Below, piece by piece: positions 51,913 through 61,251 of a stretch of DNA of 64,000 nucleotides. The notes beneath the pieces are model-generated. The model ran no database searches, had not been told where the DNA came from, and saw only the letters and a program-made list of their open reading frames with translations. The stretch lies in the NCBI RefSeq assembly GCF_014131695.1, contig NZ_CP036346.1, forward strand, positions 3,162,001 to 3,226,000, in the 5' to 3' direction. The DNA comes from Thomasclavelia ramosa DSM 1402. Lineage in GTDB: Bacteria; Bacillota_I; Bacilli_A; Erysipelotrichales; Coprobacillaceae. The translations under genes were made by a program, and so were the position numbers. Every line of letters begins with the position of its first letter. The first letter of the stretch is position 1.

Positions 51913-54900
51913 TTAATCCTCTGCTAAAACTTTATCCTTTTTCATTAAAATCGTTATTAGAACAATTGTACTAATTAAAGAAATTATTGTAATCGCAATG
52001 TTGCTGGCATCACCCGTATTTACAGAATGATTTTTGTTATTTGTATTTGTGTTAGAACTATTATTTGTTTCTTCAACCGTTGGTTCTTGTGATGGATTAT
52101 CAGTTTTATCATCGCCTGATTGATCACTATTTTTTTGCAAAGTCAGATCGTAAACTCCCACTGTCCCAGATACTTCATAAGCAACAACTAATTGTGGTTT
52201 CCCTGTAATACTATCATTACCTGCAATAAAATGAATTCCTTCAGGTGAATCATCACCACCAATATCTGTGCTAAAATCACGAGAATTAATATAATTAACA
52301 AATTCTGTTTTTTCTGGATTCGTAATGTCATAAACCATTATACCGCCAATTCTCTCTAATCCAATAAAAGCAAATGTTTTATCTTCGATTTGACCAATTG
52401 TCACAGCTTCTGCTTCAGGACCTTTTTTACCAGAACGATCATCTATTGTAGCATCATCATTAGAACAGTTAAAATTATTTGGCAAATATGCTGCAGTTTT
52501 GACTTCAAAATCATTTCCTGTTGTATAAATTTCTTGTAATGACTGCTCATCAGCTTTAAAAATTGTTGATGATCTTCCCCCAAATAAATAATCATTTTCA
52601 TTATTAAGACCATCATAATCACTAGTATCGAAGAACGTGACCTTACCAGTTAAACCACTGTTATCAGCCGTTATTTTACCAGTTGGTGAAGTTTTTCCTT
52701 TACCAAAATTTACCTCTATTTCATTTGAATAACCATTCCAGTCACGACTATCTCCTTCATTAGCAGTTATTAAATAATCGATTCCATCAACCGTGTAAAC
52801 AGAAATAGCATCAGGCATCCGAATTCCTTTTAAAGAATCATATGTTTGTGCATTATATTTTTCATCTTTTTTATCAATATCAATTGCAATTTTACTATAA
52901 TCTTCAAATCCTACTGAATAAATATCTTCTATTTCAAGACTATTTAAATCTAATTTAGCAATCGCATTAGCTTCTTGTAATGTAATATATGCTTTAGAAT
53001 CACTAACTGCAATATATTCTGGTTCTAAATCTGTTGATGGCAAAACACCTTTTTTCAAAACAATTCCTTTTTCTATTAATGCATCTCGTTGACTATCAAA
53101 AGCTGTGAAGTCAACAGTTTTTGCTTTGTTTGTTTTGGTATTAATAACGCTTATACTACCTTTTGGATCAACCGCTCCAGTATACCCGTCCCGAGGTTCT
53201 CCTTCGTTAGCTGTTAAAATTTGTCCATCATCATTAGTAAAGACAACCATATCTGGTTGAACACCTACTTCGAACAATTGCTTTAAAGTTATTGTTCCAT
53301 CTTGATTACAATCAAATAAAGCTACTCTACCATTAGCATTAGTCTCCTTACCTTGAATCGCAACAGCCAATGAGGTTCCATCATGACTAACTGCTACTGA
53401 TGTCATATCACCATATGTAAAATCAGCACTTTGTACTAACGAACTAATATCAATGTCATTACCGTCCAATAAGTCTATTTTATCCTTATTTTCGATATTT
53501 TTTAGGGCAATTGCTGTTAAATTTCCAGATTGTCCATTAACAGCATAAGCCCATCCTGTCACTGTGTTATAATCAACTATTTCAGTTACTCCCCCATCAC
53601 TGTTAGTTGTTCCTGAATCATAACGAGCTGACTGTTCTAGCGCTAATAATGCTGAATTGTTTTCATAACCAGTTGTTTTTTCACCACCGTCACTATTTTT
53701 AGTAACAGTAAACGCATCGATTTCTTTACTATCAGGATTAGTTTGATCACCAGCAAGATTATAAACCTTTACCGATATTCGATTATTTTCAACATTAAAT
53801 ACTGCATAACTAGGACTATACTCTTGATTCCATTCTTGATTTCCAACTGGTAATGAATCTCCTTCTAGGTAAGCCGCAGAGCCACTTTTACCATTAGCTA
53901 AGATTGGATAATCAGCATTATTATTTTTATCTAATGTTTCAAACGGTGTATAATATTGCATATCTGAACAACAGTTCCCCGTAATATAAATTGTTCCTTG
54001 AGGATTATTAAGTGTATCTAATCTTTCACTATTTCTTTGCCCATCTTTTAAAACATAGCTACGTGAATAAACATGATCATGTCCGCCTAAGACAAAATCC
54101 ACATTATACTCATCCATAAGTTTTTCAAATCCTGCATCAACATAGTTTTCAATATCACTATCTGCTGCATGTTTAGCAACTGTTTGAGTAGATTTATGAT
54201 GAGTGACTATAATCCATTGATATTGATTTTGGTATTCACTAGTTGCACTCTTTAATGTTTGAGCAAAATTATTGACGATTGCTTCTGCCTCTGAATTATC
54301 TCTAGAGGCACTTGAAACATTAGGATTGTTTGCATTTTCTTCGTCATTTCCCCCAGGATAAGCACTAGTATTTAAAGTGACAAATAAAACATTATTATAT
54401 AAATAGTAATAGTTTCCTTGAGTTTCCATATCACGGCGTTCACTAAAATCATATTGACCATCACTATTTGGTGTCACCCCATTAGAAGCTGCATTATTTT
54501 TAATTTCATTTTCAGTAGCCTGAATATAATTTCCGTGACTTTGACTAGTTCCACTATTTTGTCCTCTAAACGTTGTTTTAACTTCAGTTAATGATTCCAT
54601 TTGATTTGGTAAATTAAAATGATCTGCGAACATATAGTGTCTATCATGATTTCCAACAGCTGGAGCATATGGAATTGATGCCATTTCTTCTGGTGCAAAA
54701 AAAGCCTCATACTCGCTTGATTTTCCCCAGTTTTGATCTTCAACTTGATCCCCTGCTGACACTACTAAGTCAACACCTTGTTTTTCTAAAGTTTCCATCA
54801 TAGTTGCCCAACCGGTTTGATTTGTTTCATCACTTGGGTTCCAACCTTCAGAATTAATTTCCTTGTTTTCCTTTATTTGTGGATCGCTTGTAAAACCAAA

Positions 54901-55362
54901 AGTAAATTCATTGCTTGATGGAGTTGTATAATTATATTCCTTTGACCAAGTTGTTCCCCCATCATTTGAAATATAATAAGTATACTTAGTATCTGGTTTT
55001 AAATTACTGATTGTCGTTTTACATACTAATTTTCCAGTATCAGTATATTTATCACTTTTTATTTCGGTTGGCGAAGTCAATGGTTTGGCTGTTACATCAT
55101 AAGTTTGATCACCAAACTGAATTTTTGCTACCGTCGTTCCTGCTGGTGCATACCAATTTAGATTGATTGATGTTGTTGTTGCCCCTGGCTGAAGTGTTAA
55201 ACTATCCACACTAAATGAACCAGTATGGCTTTCACCTGCAACCTCACTATAAGTATCTTGGGCATAACCTTTAGTCAAAATGTTATTTTGACCAATCAAC
55301 ATTGTCGATAATGTTACTAAACACAGGACCCCTTTAATAATTCGATTATTTACTTTTTTCAT
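51913..55362 (-). CDS. surface-anchored metallophosphoesterase with choice-of-anchor-I domain
   Basis: 1149 residues. Signal peptide (about 1-34), a fibronectin-like/purple-acid-phosphatase N domain (about 45-145), a calcineurin-like phosphoesterase domain (about 148-470) with 'TSDPQ', 'SAGDQVED', GNHD (237-240), 'VTHHKS' and GHDH (427-430), then a beta-propeller of the choice-of-anchor-I type (about 585-1075) with 'TANEGEPRDGY' and 'TANEGDSRDW'. The end is a Ser/Thr/Asn linker, SVNTGD, a helix and a Lys tail, resembling a degenerate sortase signal. It probably releases phosphate from nucleotides or other esters at the cell surface. The gene is single. Confidence 0.85.
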   Translation of the reverse strand: MKKVNNRIIKGVLCLVTLSTMLIGQNNILTKGYAQDTYSEVAGESHTGSFSVDSLTLQPGATTTSINLNWYAPAGTTVAKIQFGDQTYDVTAKPLTSPTEIKSDKYTDTGKLVCKTTISNLKPDTKYTYYISNDGGTTWSKEYNYTTPSSNEFTFGFTSDPQIKENKEINSEGWNPSDETNQTGWATMMETLEKQGVDLVVSAGDQVEDQNWGKSSEYEAFFAPEEMASIPYAPAVGNHDRHYMFADHFNLPNQMESLTEVKTTFRGQNSGTSQSHGNYIQATENEIKNNAASNGVTPNSDGQYDFSERRDMETQGNYYYLYNNVLFVTLNTSAYPGGNDEENANNPNVSSASRDNSEAEAIVNNFAQTLKSATSEYQNQYQWIIVTHHKSTQTVAKHAADSDIENYVDAGFEKLMDEYNVDFVLGGHDHVYSRSYVLKDGQRNSERLDTLNNPQGTIYITGNCCSDMQYYTPFETLDKNNNADYPILANGKSGSAAYLEGDSLPVGNQEWNQEYSPSYAVFNVENNRISVKVYNLAGDQTNPDSKEIDAFTVTKNSDGGEKTTGYENNSALLALEQSARYDSGTTNSDGGVTEIVDYNTVTGWAYAVNGQSGNLTAIALKNIENKDKIDLLDGNDIDISSLVQSADFTYGDMTSVAVSHDGTSLAVAIQGKETNANGRVALFDCNQDGTITLKQLFEVGVQPDMVVFTNDDGQILTANEGEPRDGYTGAVDPKGSISVINTKTNKAKTVDFTAFDSQRDALIEKGIVLKKGVLPSTDLEPEYIAVSDSKAYITLQEANAIAKLDLNSLEIEDIYSVGFEDYSKIAIDIDKKDEKYNAQTYDSLKGIRMPDAISVYTVDGIDYLITANEGDSRDWNGYSNEIEVNFGKGKTSPTGKITADNSGLTGKVTFFDTSDYDGLNNENDYLFGGRSSTIFKADEQSLQEIYTTGNDFEVKTAAYLPNNFNCSNDDATIDDRSGKKGPEAEAVTIGQIEDKTFAFIGLERIGGIMVYDITNPEKTEFVNYINSRDFSTDIGGDDSPEGIHFIAGNDSITGKPQLVVAYEVSGTVGVYDLTLQKNSDQSGDDKTDNPSQEPTVEETNNSSNTNTNNKNHSVNTGDASNIAITIISLISTIVLITILMKKDKVLAED

Positions 55363-55478
55363 ATACTTTTCCCCTAATTACATATTTGTACGTAGTGTAC
55401 TAAGTAAATTTATCATAGCCGTCAATTTCTAACTATTTCTATTTTGTAAATTTTAAAATAAGATTTTGTAAATAAAAA

Positions 55479-55500
55479 ACTATTTCCAGTTAGAAATAGT
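55479..55500 (-). terminator. terminator after the tiny hydrophobic peptide gene
   Basis: An 8-bp stem ACTATTTC/GAAATAGT with a 6-base loop is followed by UUUUUU on the minus strand. An inverted copy of TTTCTAACT also lies near 55429-55437. Confidence 0.65.
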
Positions 55501-55512
55501 CTACCTTTGTTT

Positions 55513-55608
55513 TCATAGCATCATTGCTACAAAAATTTGAATTATTCCCATAATAGCAAGACTAAAACCAATTGTTCTATTAAGTATCATTATTAGAGTA
55601 CTAATCAT
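55513..55608 (-). CDS. candidate 31-residue hydrophobic peptide
   Basis: The ATG at 55608 gives a peptide starting MISTLIMILNRTIG and ending FVAMML, almost entirely one membrane helix, with a terminator 13 bases after its stop. AGGAAAA lies 11-12 bases upstream, a weak ribosome site. A possible TTGATT-17-TAAAGA promoter lies near 55650-55690. Size and composition resemble type I toxin peptides, but no antitoxin RNA is proven. It occupies the 377-bp gap between two genes; the rest of the gap (55616-55739) is AT-rich without a clear feature. Confidence 0.4.
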   Translation of the reverse strand: MISTLIMILNRTIGFSLAIMGIIQIFVAMML

Positions 55609-55739
55609 GATCAATATTTTCCTAATAATTATTGATACTTTGGTCTTTTACAGGGGTCCTTCTTTATTCAAATAAATTAATTGAATCAAGTTTTTTATTG
55701 TTTTTGATAATTTTTTTCAATTTTTGATTTATAAACATC

Positions 55740-56534
55740 TTAATTATGCTTTCTCGTATAGCCAACCATAATAATAATTGTTCCGACAATCATATTTAAA
55801 GCTAAATTCATAATCATCGAAAATAAATTGACACCAGATATGTAGTTGGCAGGAATATTAGTAATATTTAATAAATAGATACATAAACCAATCTTATACC
55901 AAATATTCAGCGTTGTTTTTACCCATATCCATATGACTATATATACATACAAATTAGTAAACAAAGCAATAACCAAAGCTTCATGTAAAAACCAGTCTAA
56001 TGAATACACCTGAACTGAAACTACATAAAGCAGTGGAATTACCCCTATACTGGCTACAATAATAGCTTTAATAACAACATTTTCTTTAGCTTGAACTAAA
56101 ACTGTTAAAATTATCCAAGCATAAATAATTGCTGCACTACTTATTATTGACCACGTGAAACTATGATTTAGGTAATAATTACATAAACATGGTACAAAGA
56201 TTCCAATCATCATTACGATTGTGATAAAAAGATAACTGATCTTAATGATTCTCTCCTTGTTTTCAATTGCTTTTATCTTTGTATAATTGATTAGATTTTG
56301 AACTGTCTTTTTCTCACTTTTATCAACTACAGTACCACCAATCAATTCATCAATACTCATCTTTAAAGCCTCACTTAACGGTAATAATAATGAGATATCG
56401 GGACACCCGATTCCACGTTCCCATTTTGATACAGCTTTATCACTTACATTGATTAAATTTCCTAATTGTTTTTGAGTATACCCAAGATTTTTACGAGCTG
56501 ATAAAATTCGTATCCCAATTTCTTTATTATCCAT
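55740..56534 (-). CDS. XRE-family regulator with membrane domain
   Basis: 264 residues: an XRE helix-turn-helix (about 5-62, 'YTQKQLGNLINVSDKAVSKWERGIGCPD'-type recognition region) joined to five or six membrane helices (about 95-260). Such proteins are thought to pass membrane or envelope signals to gene expression. Target genes are unknown; it stands alone. Confidence 0.82.
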   Translation of the reverse strand: MDNKEIGIRILSARKNLGYTQKQLGNLINVSDKAVSKWERGIGCPDISLLLPLSEALKMSIDELIGGTVVDKSEKKTVQNLINYTKIKAIENKERIIKISYLFITIVMMIGIFVPCLCNYYLNHSFTWSIISSAAIIYAWIILTVLVQAKENVVIKAIIVASIGVIPLLYVVSVQVYSLDWFLHEALVIALFTNLYVYIVIWIWVKTTLNIWYKIGLCIYLLNITNIPANYISGVNLFSMIMNLALNMIVGTIIIMVGYTRKHN

Positions 56535-56631
56535 AAAATTACTTCCCTTCTACGTCCTAATCCTAACATAAAAGTTATAATTTTACTATCGACGGACTGT
56601 TTACCTCACTAGAATCCTTGATCTATAAAAA

Positions 56632-56654
56632 AAGTTGTAGTCAACCTACAACTT
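56632..56654 (-). terminator. terminator of the AraC/DUF3795/glyoxalase operon
   Basis: A 9-bp stem AAGTTGTAG/CTACAACTT spanning the glyoxalase stop is followed by seven U. Confidence 0.85.
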
Positions 56655-57113
56655 ATTGAAAATATTCCTTACATAGTCAATAGGATATTGTGTAATTCTA
56701 CTTACTTCATCTATATCTTTTTTAGCCAATAATAGATTTGTAATTACTACATCCATTGCTTCACCAATTTCAATCATATGATTATCGGGATCAAAGATTC
56801 GTACTACCCGCTGTTGCCAATTATATTTTTTGATTGGGTGAACATATTTAATATTTGGATATGTCTCCAACTTTTTTATAAATTTATCAAAATCATCAAC
56901 TTCAAAATATAATTCCATATTACAAGCTTTATCACAAACCCAATCACTAGGGACATCAACGAGCCAGGCAAAATCTTTTTGTAAAGCAAAACCACCATCA
57001 AAAGTAATATTTAAACCATGATCTAAAATTATTTTTTGATCAAACAATTGCATATAGAACTGTTTAGAAACTTCGAGATTTTTGACTGCTAAGACAGTTG
57101 CTTCTAATTTCAT
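56646..57113 (-). CDS. glyoxalase/bleomycin-resistance-family protein
   Basis: 155 residues: a VOC fold about 1-118 ('VLAVKNLEVSKQFYMQLFDQ', 'NMELYFEVDDFDKF', 'VVRIFDPDNHMIEIGE' with the metal-type Glu at its end), then a C-terminal tail of about 35 residues. It overlaps the DUF3795 gene by 4 bp. Substrate unknown. Confidence 0.82.
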   Translation of the reverse strand: MKLEATVLAVKNLEVSKQFYMQLFDQKIILDHGLNITFDGGFALQKDFAWLVDVPSDWVCDKACNMELYFEVDDFDKFIKKLETYPNIKYVHPIKKYNWQQRVVRIFDPDNHMIEIGEAMDVVITNLLLAKKDIDEVSRITQYPIDYVRNIFNKL

Positions 57114-57379
57114 TTGATTTTACCCCAACATCTGCATTGTTCTAAACGTTTTCCCTGATCCCCTTGTTTTTCGTCATAAGCATACGATTTAGCCAATTTG
57201 CATGGAAAATCTTCACATTCACCACAATGATTTAATTCTTTTGTTTCTACGCACGATTTAACCGGACAAATTTCACCCCAAAAAGGATGTTCGATATTAA
57301 TACATCCAGCACACCCAATCTTGCTTTTAAACTCACATTCACTACATATAATTCCACATCTCGATTCAATCATTTTCAT
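57110..57379 (-). CDS. DUF3795-type cysteine-rich protein
   Basis: About 89 residues with eleven Cys: 'CGIICSECEF', 'IGCAGCINI', 'CPVKSC', 'HCGECEDFPCKL', 'QCRCWG'. This is the DUF3795 pattern and probably binds zinc or an Fe-S cluster. The start is unclear: ATGs at 57385, 57379 and 57373 and a TTG at 57394 are all in frame near a weak AGG. It is the middle gene of a three-gene operon. Confidence 0.75.
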   Translation of the reverse strand: MKMIESRCGIICSECEFKSKIGCAGCINIEHPFWGEICPVKSCVETKELNHCGECEDFPCKLAKSYAYDEKQGDQGKRLEQCRCWGKIK

Positions 57380-57402
57380 CACCATCCTAAGCAAATTATA
57401 AC

Positions 57403-58209
57403 TTAGAACTTATATATTTCATTGTAAAAATCCGCCAAGTTCGATAAATATTTCTTAGGAGTTGTTTTTGTAATCTGCTTAAACACTTTGTTAAAATGAG
57501 CCTGATCAAAATAGCCCCCTTGCAATGCTAAAGATAAAAAATCATCTTCTTCTATTTGCTTTAATAAATAATTAAATCTTACTACCTTAGCATATTCCTT
57601 ACCACTCAAGCCTATGTAATTATGAAAATCACGTAATAATTGTCGTGAAGAAAGGTGACAATCACTAGCTACCTTTTCTAAACTAACATTTCCGTGATCC
57701 TGATCAATAATTTCTTTAGCTCTAATCAAACGAGCTGGTAATAAATTAACTTTTCTTTTTCCCGTAAAATATTTATTAAAAGCTTTGATCAACTGTTCAT
57801 AATCTTTACATGATTGATAAAGTAATGCTAACTCTTCATCAAGCTGCACATCTAAATATCTCAATTGCTGACGCTGATTTACAAGTTTTTTTTGATGTAA
57901 ACCACTAATTTGATACAATCCTCCTGGTCTAAATTCTACAAAGAAACGAGCTGGGGCTTTTTGCAAATCATTTTCTAAAACCACGATTTCACTCATTGGA
58001 CCCCAAAAATCTCTTCGAGAGCGTCCCTGAAAAATAAAACAGCCACTAGCATCAGGAATAATATGAAATAATTTTGATGAGGCGGGAACTTCACTAGGAA
58101 AAGTAATTGTATAATGAGCAATAATATCTTTTAATTCTTCAGTAGGAGCAATATAAATATGATGATTTGTTTTATTAATATAACTTCCCTTATAATCGAA
58201 ATTCTTCAT
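57403..58209 (-). CDS. AraC-family transcriptional regulator
   Basis: 268 residues: an N-terminal ligand domain of the DUF6597 type (about 1-145, 'PGGLYQISG') and a double helix-turn-helix AraC domain (about 155-255, 'LEKVASDCHLSSRQLLRDF', 'GYFDQAHFNKVFKQ'). It heads an operon with DUF3795 and glyoxalase genes and likely controls it. Confidence 0.85.
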   Translation of the reverse strand: MKNFDYKGSYINKTNHHIYIAPTEELKDIIAHYTITFPSEVPASSKLFHIIPDASGCFIFQGRSRRDFWGPMSEIVVLENDLQKAPARFFVEFRPGGLYQISGLHQKKLVNQRQQLRYLDVQLDEELALLYQSCKDYEQLIKAFNKYFTGKRKVNLLPARLIRAKEIIDQDHGNVSLEKVASDCHLSSRQLLRDFHNYIGLSGKEYAKVVRFNYLLKQIEEDDFLSLALQGGYFDQAHFNKVFKQITKTTPKKYLSNLADFYNEIYKF

Positions 58210-58387
58210 TAAATTACCTCTTTATATTAAATTACCTGCATTATTTTATATACTCAGTATAATATTGGCAGGACATTTAATCAAATCTTAACAATCTTCA
58301 TTGGCTATAAATATTTACATTCAATCATGAATTTGATAGAATAATTCTCATAAAATTTAATTACATAAAAAAGGAGTGTTTTAATTT

Positions 58388-59734
58388 ATGGATGCAGGCC
58401 CCGAGTCTTCAATCACATTGCAATTAATTTTAATCGTTGTTCTTACCTTAATCAATGCATATTTTGCGGCTAGCGAAATGGCAATTGTTTCGGTAAACAA
58501 AAACAAGATTCGTCGTTTAAGCGAGGAAGGAAATAAGAAAGCTAAGTTAGTAGAAAAACTATTAGATCAGCCAACTAACTTCTTATCAACGATCCAAGTA
58601 GCGATTACTTTAGCAGGTTTCTTTAACTCAGCTAGTGCTGCTACGGGTATTTCTGTTAGTTTAGCTAATCTTTTAAAAGTTTGGTCAATTCCTTACGCTG
58701 ATACAATCGCAGTTGTCTTGATTACTATTTTAATTTCTTTTATTACTTTAATCTTTGGGGAATTAGTTCCAAAAAGAATCGCTTTACAAAAAGCGGAATG
58801 GTATTCAATGTTCTGTGCTAAGCCTATTTTGATCATCAGTAAAATTGCTGGACCATTTATTAAAATTTTATCTTGGTCAACTAAGTTTGTCTTAAGATTA
58901 TTTGGAATGGATGATGAAAATGTTGAAGAATCTTTGTCACGGGAAGAAATTCGTTCAATGGTTGAAAGTGGACAAGAGACAGGAGTTTTCAATGAAATTG
59001 AAACTGACATGATTACCAATATTTTTGAATTTGATGATAGTTTAGCTTTAAACGTCATGACCCCAAGAACTGATGTTTATTGTATTGATATTAATGACCC
59101 ATTAAGTGAGAACATTGATCAAATGATGTCAATGCAGTATACTCGAATTCCTGTTTATGATGATTCAATTGATAATATCATTGGGATTTTAAATATGAAG
59201 GATTTTGCTATTGAAGCTAGACAAGTTGGTTTTGACAATGTTGATATTCGTAAGCTATTACGAAAACCATACTTTGTCTTAGAGACTAAAAATATTGATG
59301 ATTTATTTAAAGAACTACAAGAAGATCGCCAACATATTGCAATTCTTGTAGATGAATATGGTGGGTTTTCAGGGATCGTCACAGTTGAAGATCTAATCGA
59401 AGAAATCATGGGAGATATCGAAGATGAGTATGATCATGACGATGAACCTAAACTACAAAAAATAGATGACTATAATTTTATCGTTGATGGAAATTATCTA
59501 ATTGACGATCTTGATGATGAATTAGATTTAAAATTAGATAATGTTAATCATGATACAATCAGTGGTTTTGTTCTTCATTTATTAGGAGAAATTCCTGATG
59601 ATAATCAAGAACGTAGTGTAACTTATGAAAATCTTACATTTAAAATTACTGGTGTAAAAGGTAATCGTGTAACAAAAATCAAATTAACAATTAAAAAATC
59701 AGAAGAAAAAGAATCCGATTCTAGTGAAGACTAA
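58388..59734 (+). CDS. CNNM/CorC-family transporter-associated protein (HlyC/CorC)
   Basis: 448 residues: DUF21/CNNM membrane domain (about 10-195, 'NAYFAASEMAIVSVNKNKIRRL', 'FGELVPKRIAL'), two CBS domains (about 210-335), and a CorC_HlyC domain (about 350-440). The family is tied to Mg2+ or Co2+ efflux and membrane integrity. AAAGGAGTG precedes the start. Confidence 0.88.
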   Translation: MDAGPESSITLQLILIVVLTLINAYFAASEMAIVSVNKNKIRRLSEEGNKKAKLVEKLLDQPTNFLSTIQVAITLAGFFNSASAATGISVSLANLLKVWSIPYADTIAVVLITILISFITLIFGELVPKRIALQKAEWYSMFCAKPILIISKIAGPFIKILSWSTKFVLRLFGMDDENVEESLSREEIRSMVESGQETGVFNEIETDMITNIFEFDDSLALNVMTPRTDVYCIDINDPLSENIDQMMSMQYTRIPVYDDSIDNIIGILNMKDFAIEARQVGFDNVDIRKLLRKPYFVLETKNIDDLFKELQEDRQHIAILVDEYGGFSGIVTVEDLIEEIMGDIEDEYDHDDEPKLQKIDDYNFIVDGNYLIDDLDDELDLKLDNVNHDTISGFVLHLLGEIPDDNQERSVTYENLTFKITGVKGNRVTKIKLTIKKSEEKESDSSED

Positions 59735-59743
59735 AATCGGATT
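59712..59743 (+). terminator. terminator of the CNNM/CorC gene
   Basis: A 9-bp stem AATCCGATT/AATCGGATT lies across the stop codon, followed by TTCTTTTT. It overlaps the end of the convergent MATE gene. Confidence 0.7.
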
Positions 59744-61028
59744 TTCTTTTTAAAATAATAGTAATTATAGAAGTAATCAATTCTGTTACCACATAAGTTA
59801 GCCAAACTCCATCTACTTTAAAAATAGTTGATAAAATAAATATTACTGGTGCAATTAAAATAAAACCTCGTAATGATGAAATTATAAAAGCTTGACGTGG
59901 TTTATCGCTTGCACTAAAGAAAGTGGCACTAATCATATTTACTCCTGCAAAAATAAAGCCCCCAAAATAAATATGAATTCCTCTAACTGCCAAATCCAGC
60001 AATTCCGGATTGCTACTTGAATTAAACAAAGCTACGATCTGAGCAGCAGCAAAATAACTGCTAAGATAAACAATAACTGCAAATATAATAACTGTCCAAA
60101 GACCATAATGATAAGCTAAATTTACATTTCGATATTCTTTAAAACTAAGATTTTTACTAATAATTGGTTGAATTCCCTGAGCAACCCCTGTAAACATCGA
60201 TACAATAACAAAAGCGATATTAGCAATAATTCCGTAGGCTGCAACACCTATATTCCCGCTATACTTCAACAAAGTAAAATTAAATAACAACATTACTATT
60301 CCAGTAGCTAATTCTCCTATTAAAGCTGATAATCCTAATAAAAAAATATCTTTACAATGGTTAAGACATAATTTTGTTTTAAGAAATTTAAAATTAGCTT
60401 TCTTGATTACATATGGAGACATAATTGAAATTGAAATAACCGGTGCTACCCCTGTTGCTAAAGCAGCCCCAAACATTCCTAAACCAAAAGGGAAAATAAA
60501 TATATAATCCAAAACAACATTAGTTAAACTACCAATTAACATTCCCATCATTGCTAATCTCGGATTATCATCATTACGAACAAAGCCAATCAATAAATTA
60601 TTCAACATAAACATTGGTGCAAAAAACATAATTGTTTTTAAATAAGTTGCAGTATAGATAGTTGTATCTTGATTAGCCCCTAAAAGATTTGCTAATGATG
60701 TCGACGCACTTAGTCCCAAAACAACAAAAATAATGGCTAGAATAAGCATAAAATAAAGAGCATTACTGAAAATTATATTTTGTGAGGTTCTATTACTATT
60801 TACCTTTAACAAAGAATACCGTGTTCCCCCACCGATTCCAATCATTAGTCCTAAGCCATTTATTAAACAGTACATTGGTAAAGCTAAATTTAGAGCTGAT
60901 AATCCAATTTCACCAACACCATTTGCAATAAAAAAAGTATCTGCCAGAATATAGCATGATAAACCAATCATTCCTAAAACATTTAACGATGTATATTTTA
61001 AGAAATCTTTAAAAATATAATTTTTCAT
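59721..61028 (-). CDS. MATE-family efflux transporter
   Basis: 435 residues from the ATG 7 bases after GGAGG (61028); the ATG at 61034 is too close to the site. Twelve helices in two repeats ('NLALPMYCLINGLGLMIGIGGGTRYS' in the first, 'AYGIIANIAFVIVSMFTGVAQGIQPIIS' in the second). It exports drugs or cationic compounds with Na+ or H+. Its promoter has the long-spacer dyad of MerR-family control. Confidence 0.9.
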   Translation of the reverse strand: MKNYIFKDFLKYTSLNVLGMIGLSCYILADTFFIANGVGEIGLSALNLALPMYCLINGLGLMIGIGGGTRYSLLKVNSNRTSQNIIFSNALYFMLILAIIFVVLGLSASTSLANLLGANQDTTIYTATYLKTIMFFAPMFMLNNLLIGFVRNDDNPRLAMMGMLIGSLTNVVLDYIFIFPFGLGMFGAALATGVAPVISISIMSPYVIKKANFKFLKTKLCLNHCKDIFLLGLSALIGELATGIVMLLFNFTLLKYSGNIGVAAYGIIANIAFVIVSMFTGVAQGIQPIISKNLSFKEYRNVNLAYHYGLWTVIIFAVIVYLSSYFAAAQIVALFNSSSNPELLDLAVRGIHIYFGGFIFAGVNMISATFFSASDKPRQAFIISSLRGFILIAPVIFILSTIFKVDGVWLTYVVTELITSIITIILKRKSDFSLH

Positions 61029-61051
61029 CCTCATTCCTCCAGTCTTTCTCC

Positions 61052-61082
61052 ATCTTAAACTATAAGATTACCTTATAGTCAA
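61052..61082 (-). promoter_or_regulatory. MerR-type promoter of the MATE gene
   Basis: TTGACT (61082-61077) and TAAGAT (61057-61052) are 19 bp apart, and the spacer holds the perfect dyad ACTATAAG-N5-CTTATAGT (61059-61079). Long spacer plus centred dyad is the signature of MerR-family activators. No MerR gene is in the window. Confidence 0.75.
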
Positions 61083-61251
61083 TCAAATTTTAAAAATATT
61101 TCAACTAAAGCGACTAGATTAATCACTTTTTTATTTATCAAGTTGTAACTTTTAAATAAACTAGCCTAAAACACTAATCTTCATTTTATTAGCCAATAAT
61201 TTTGATTATTATTTAATTAGTTATCAGTTATTACTGAAAGGGGAGGTGAAA

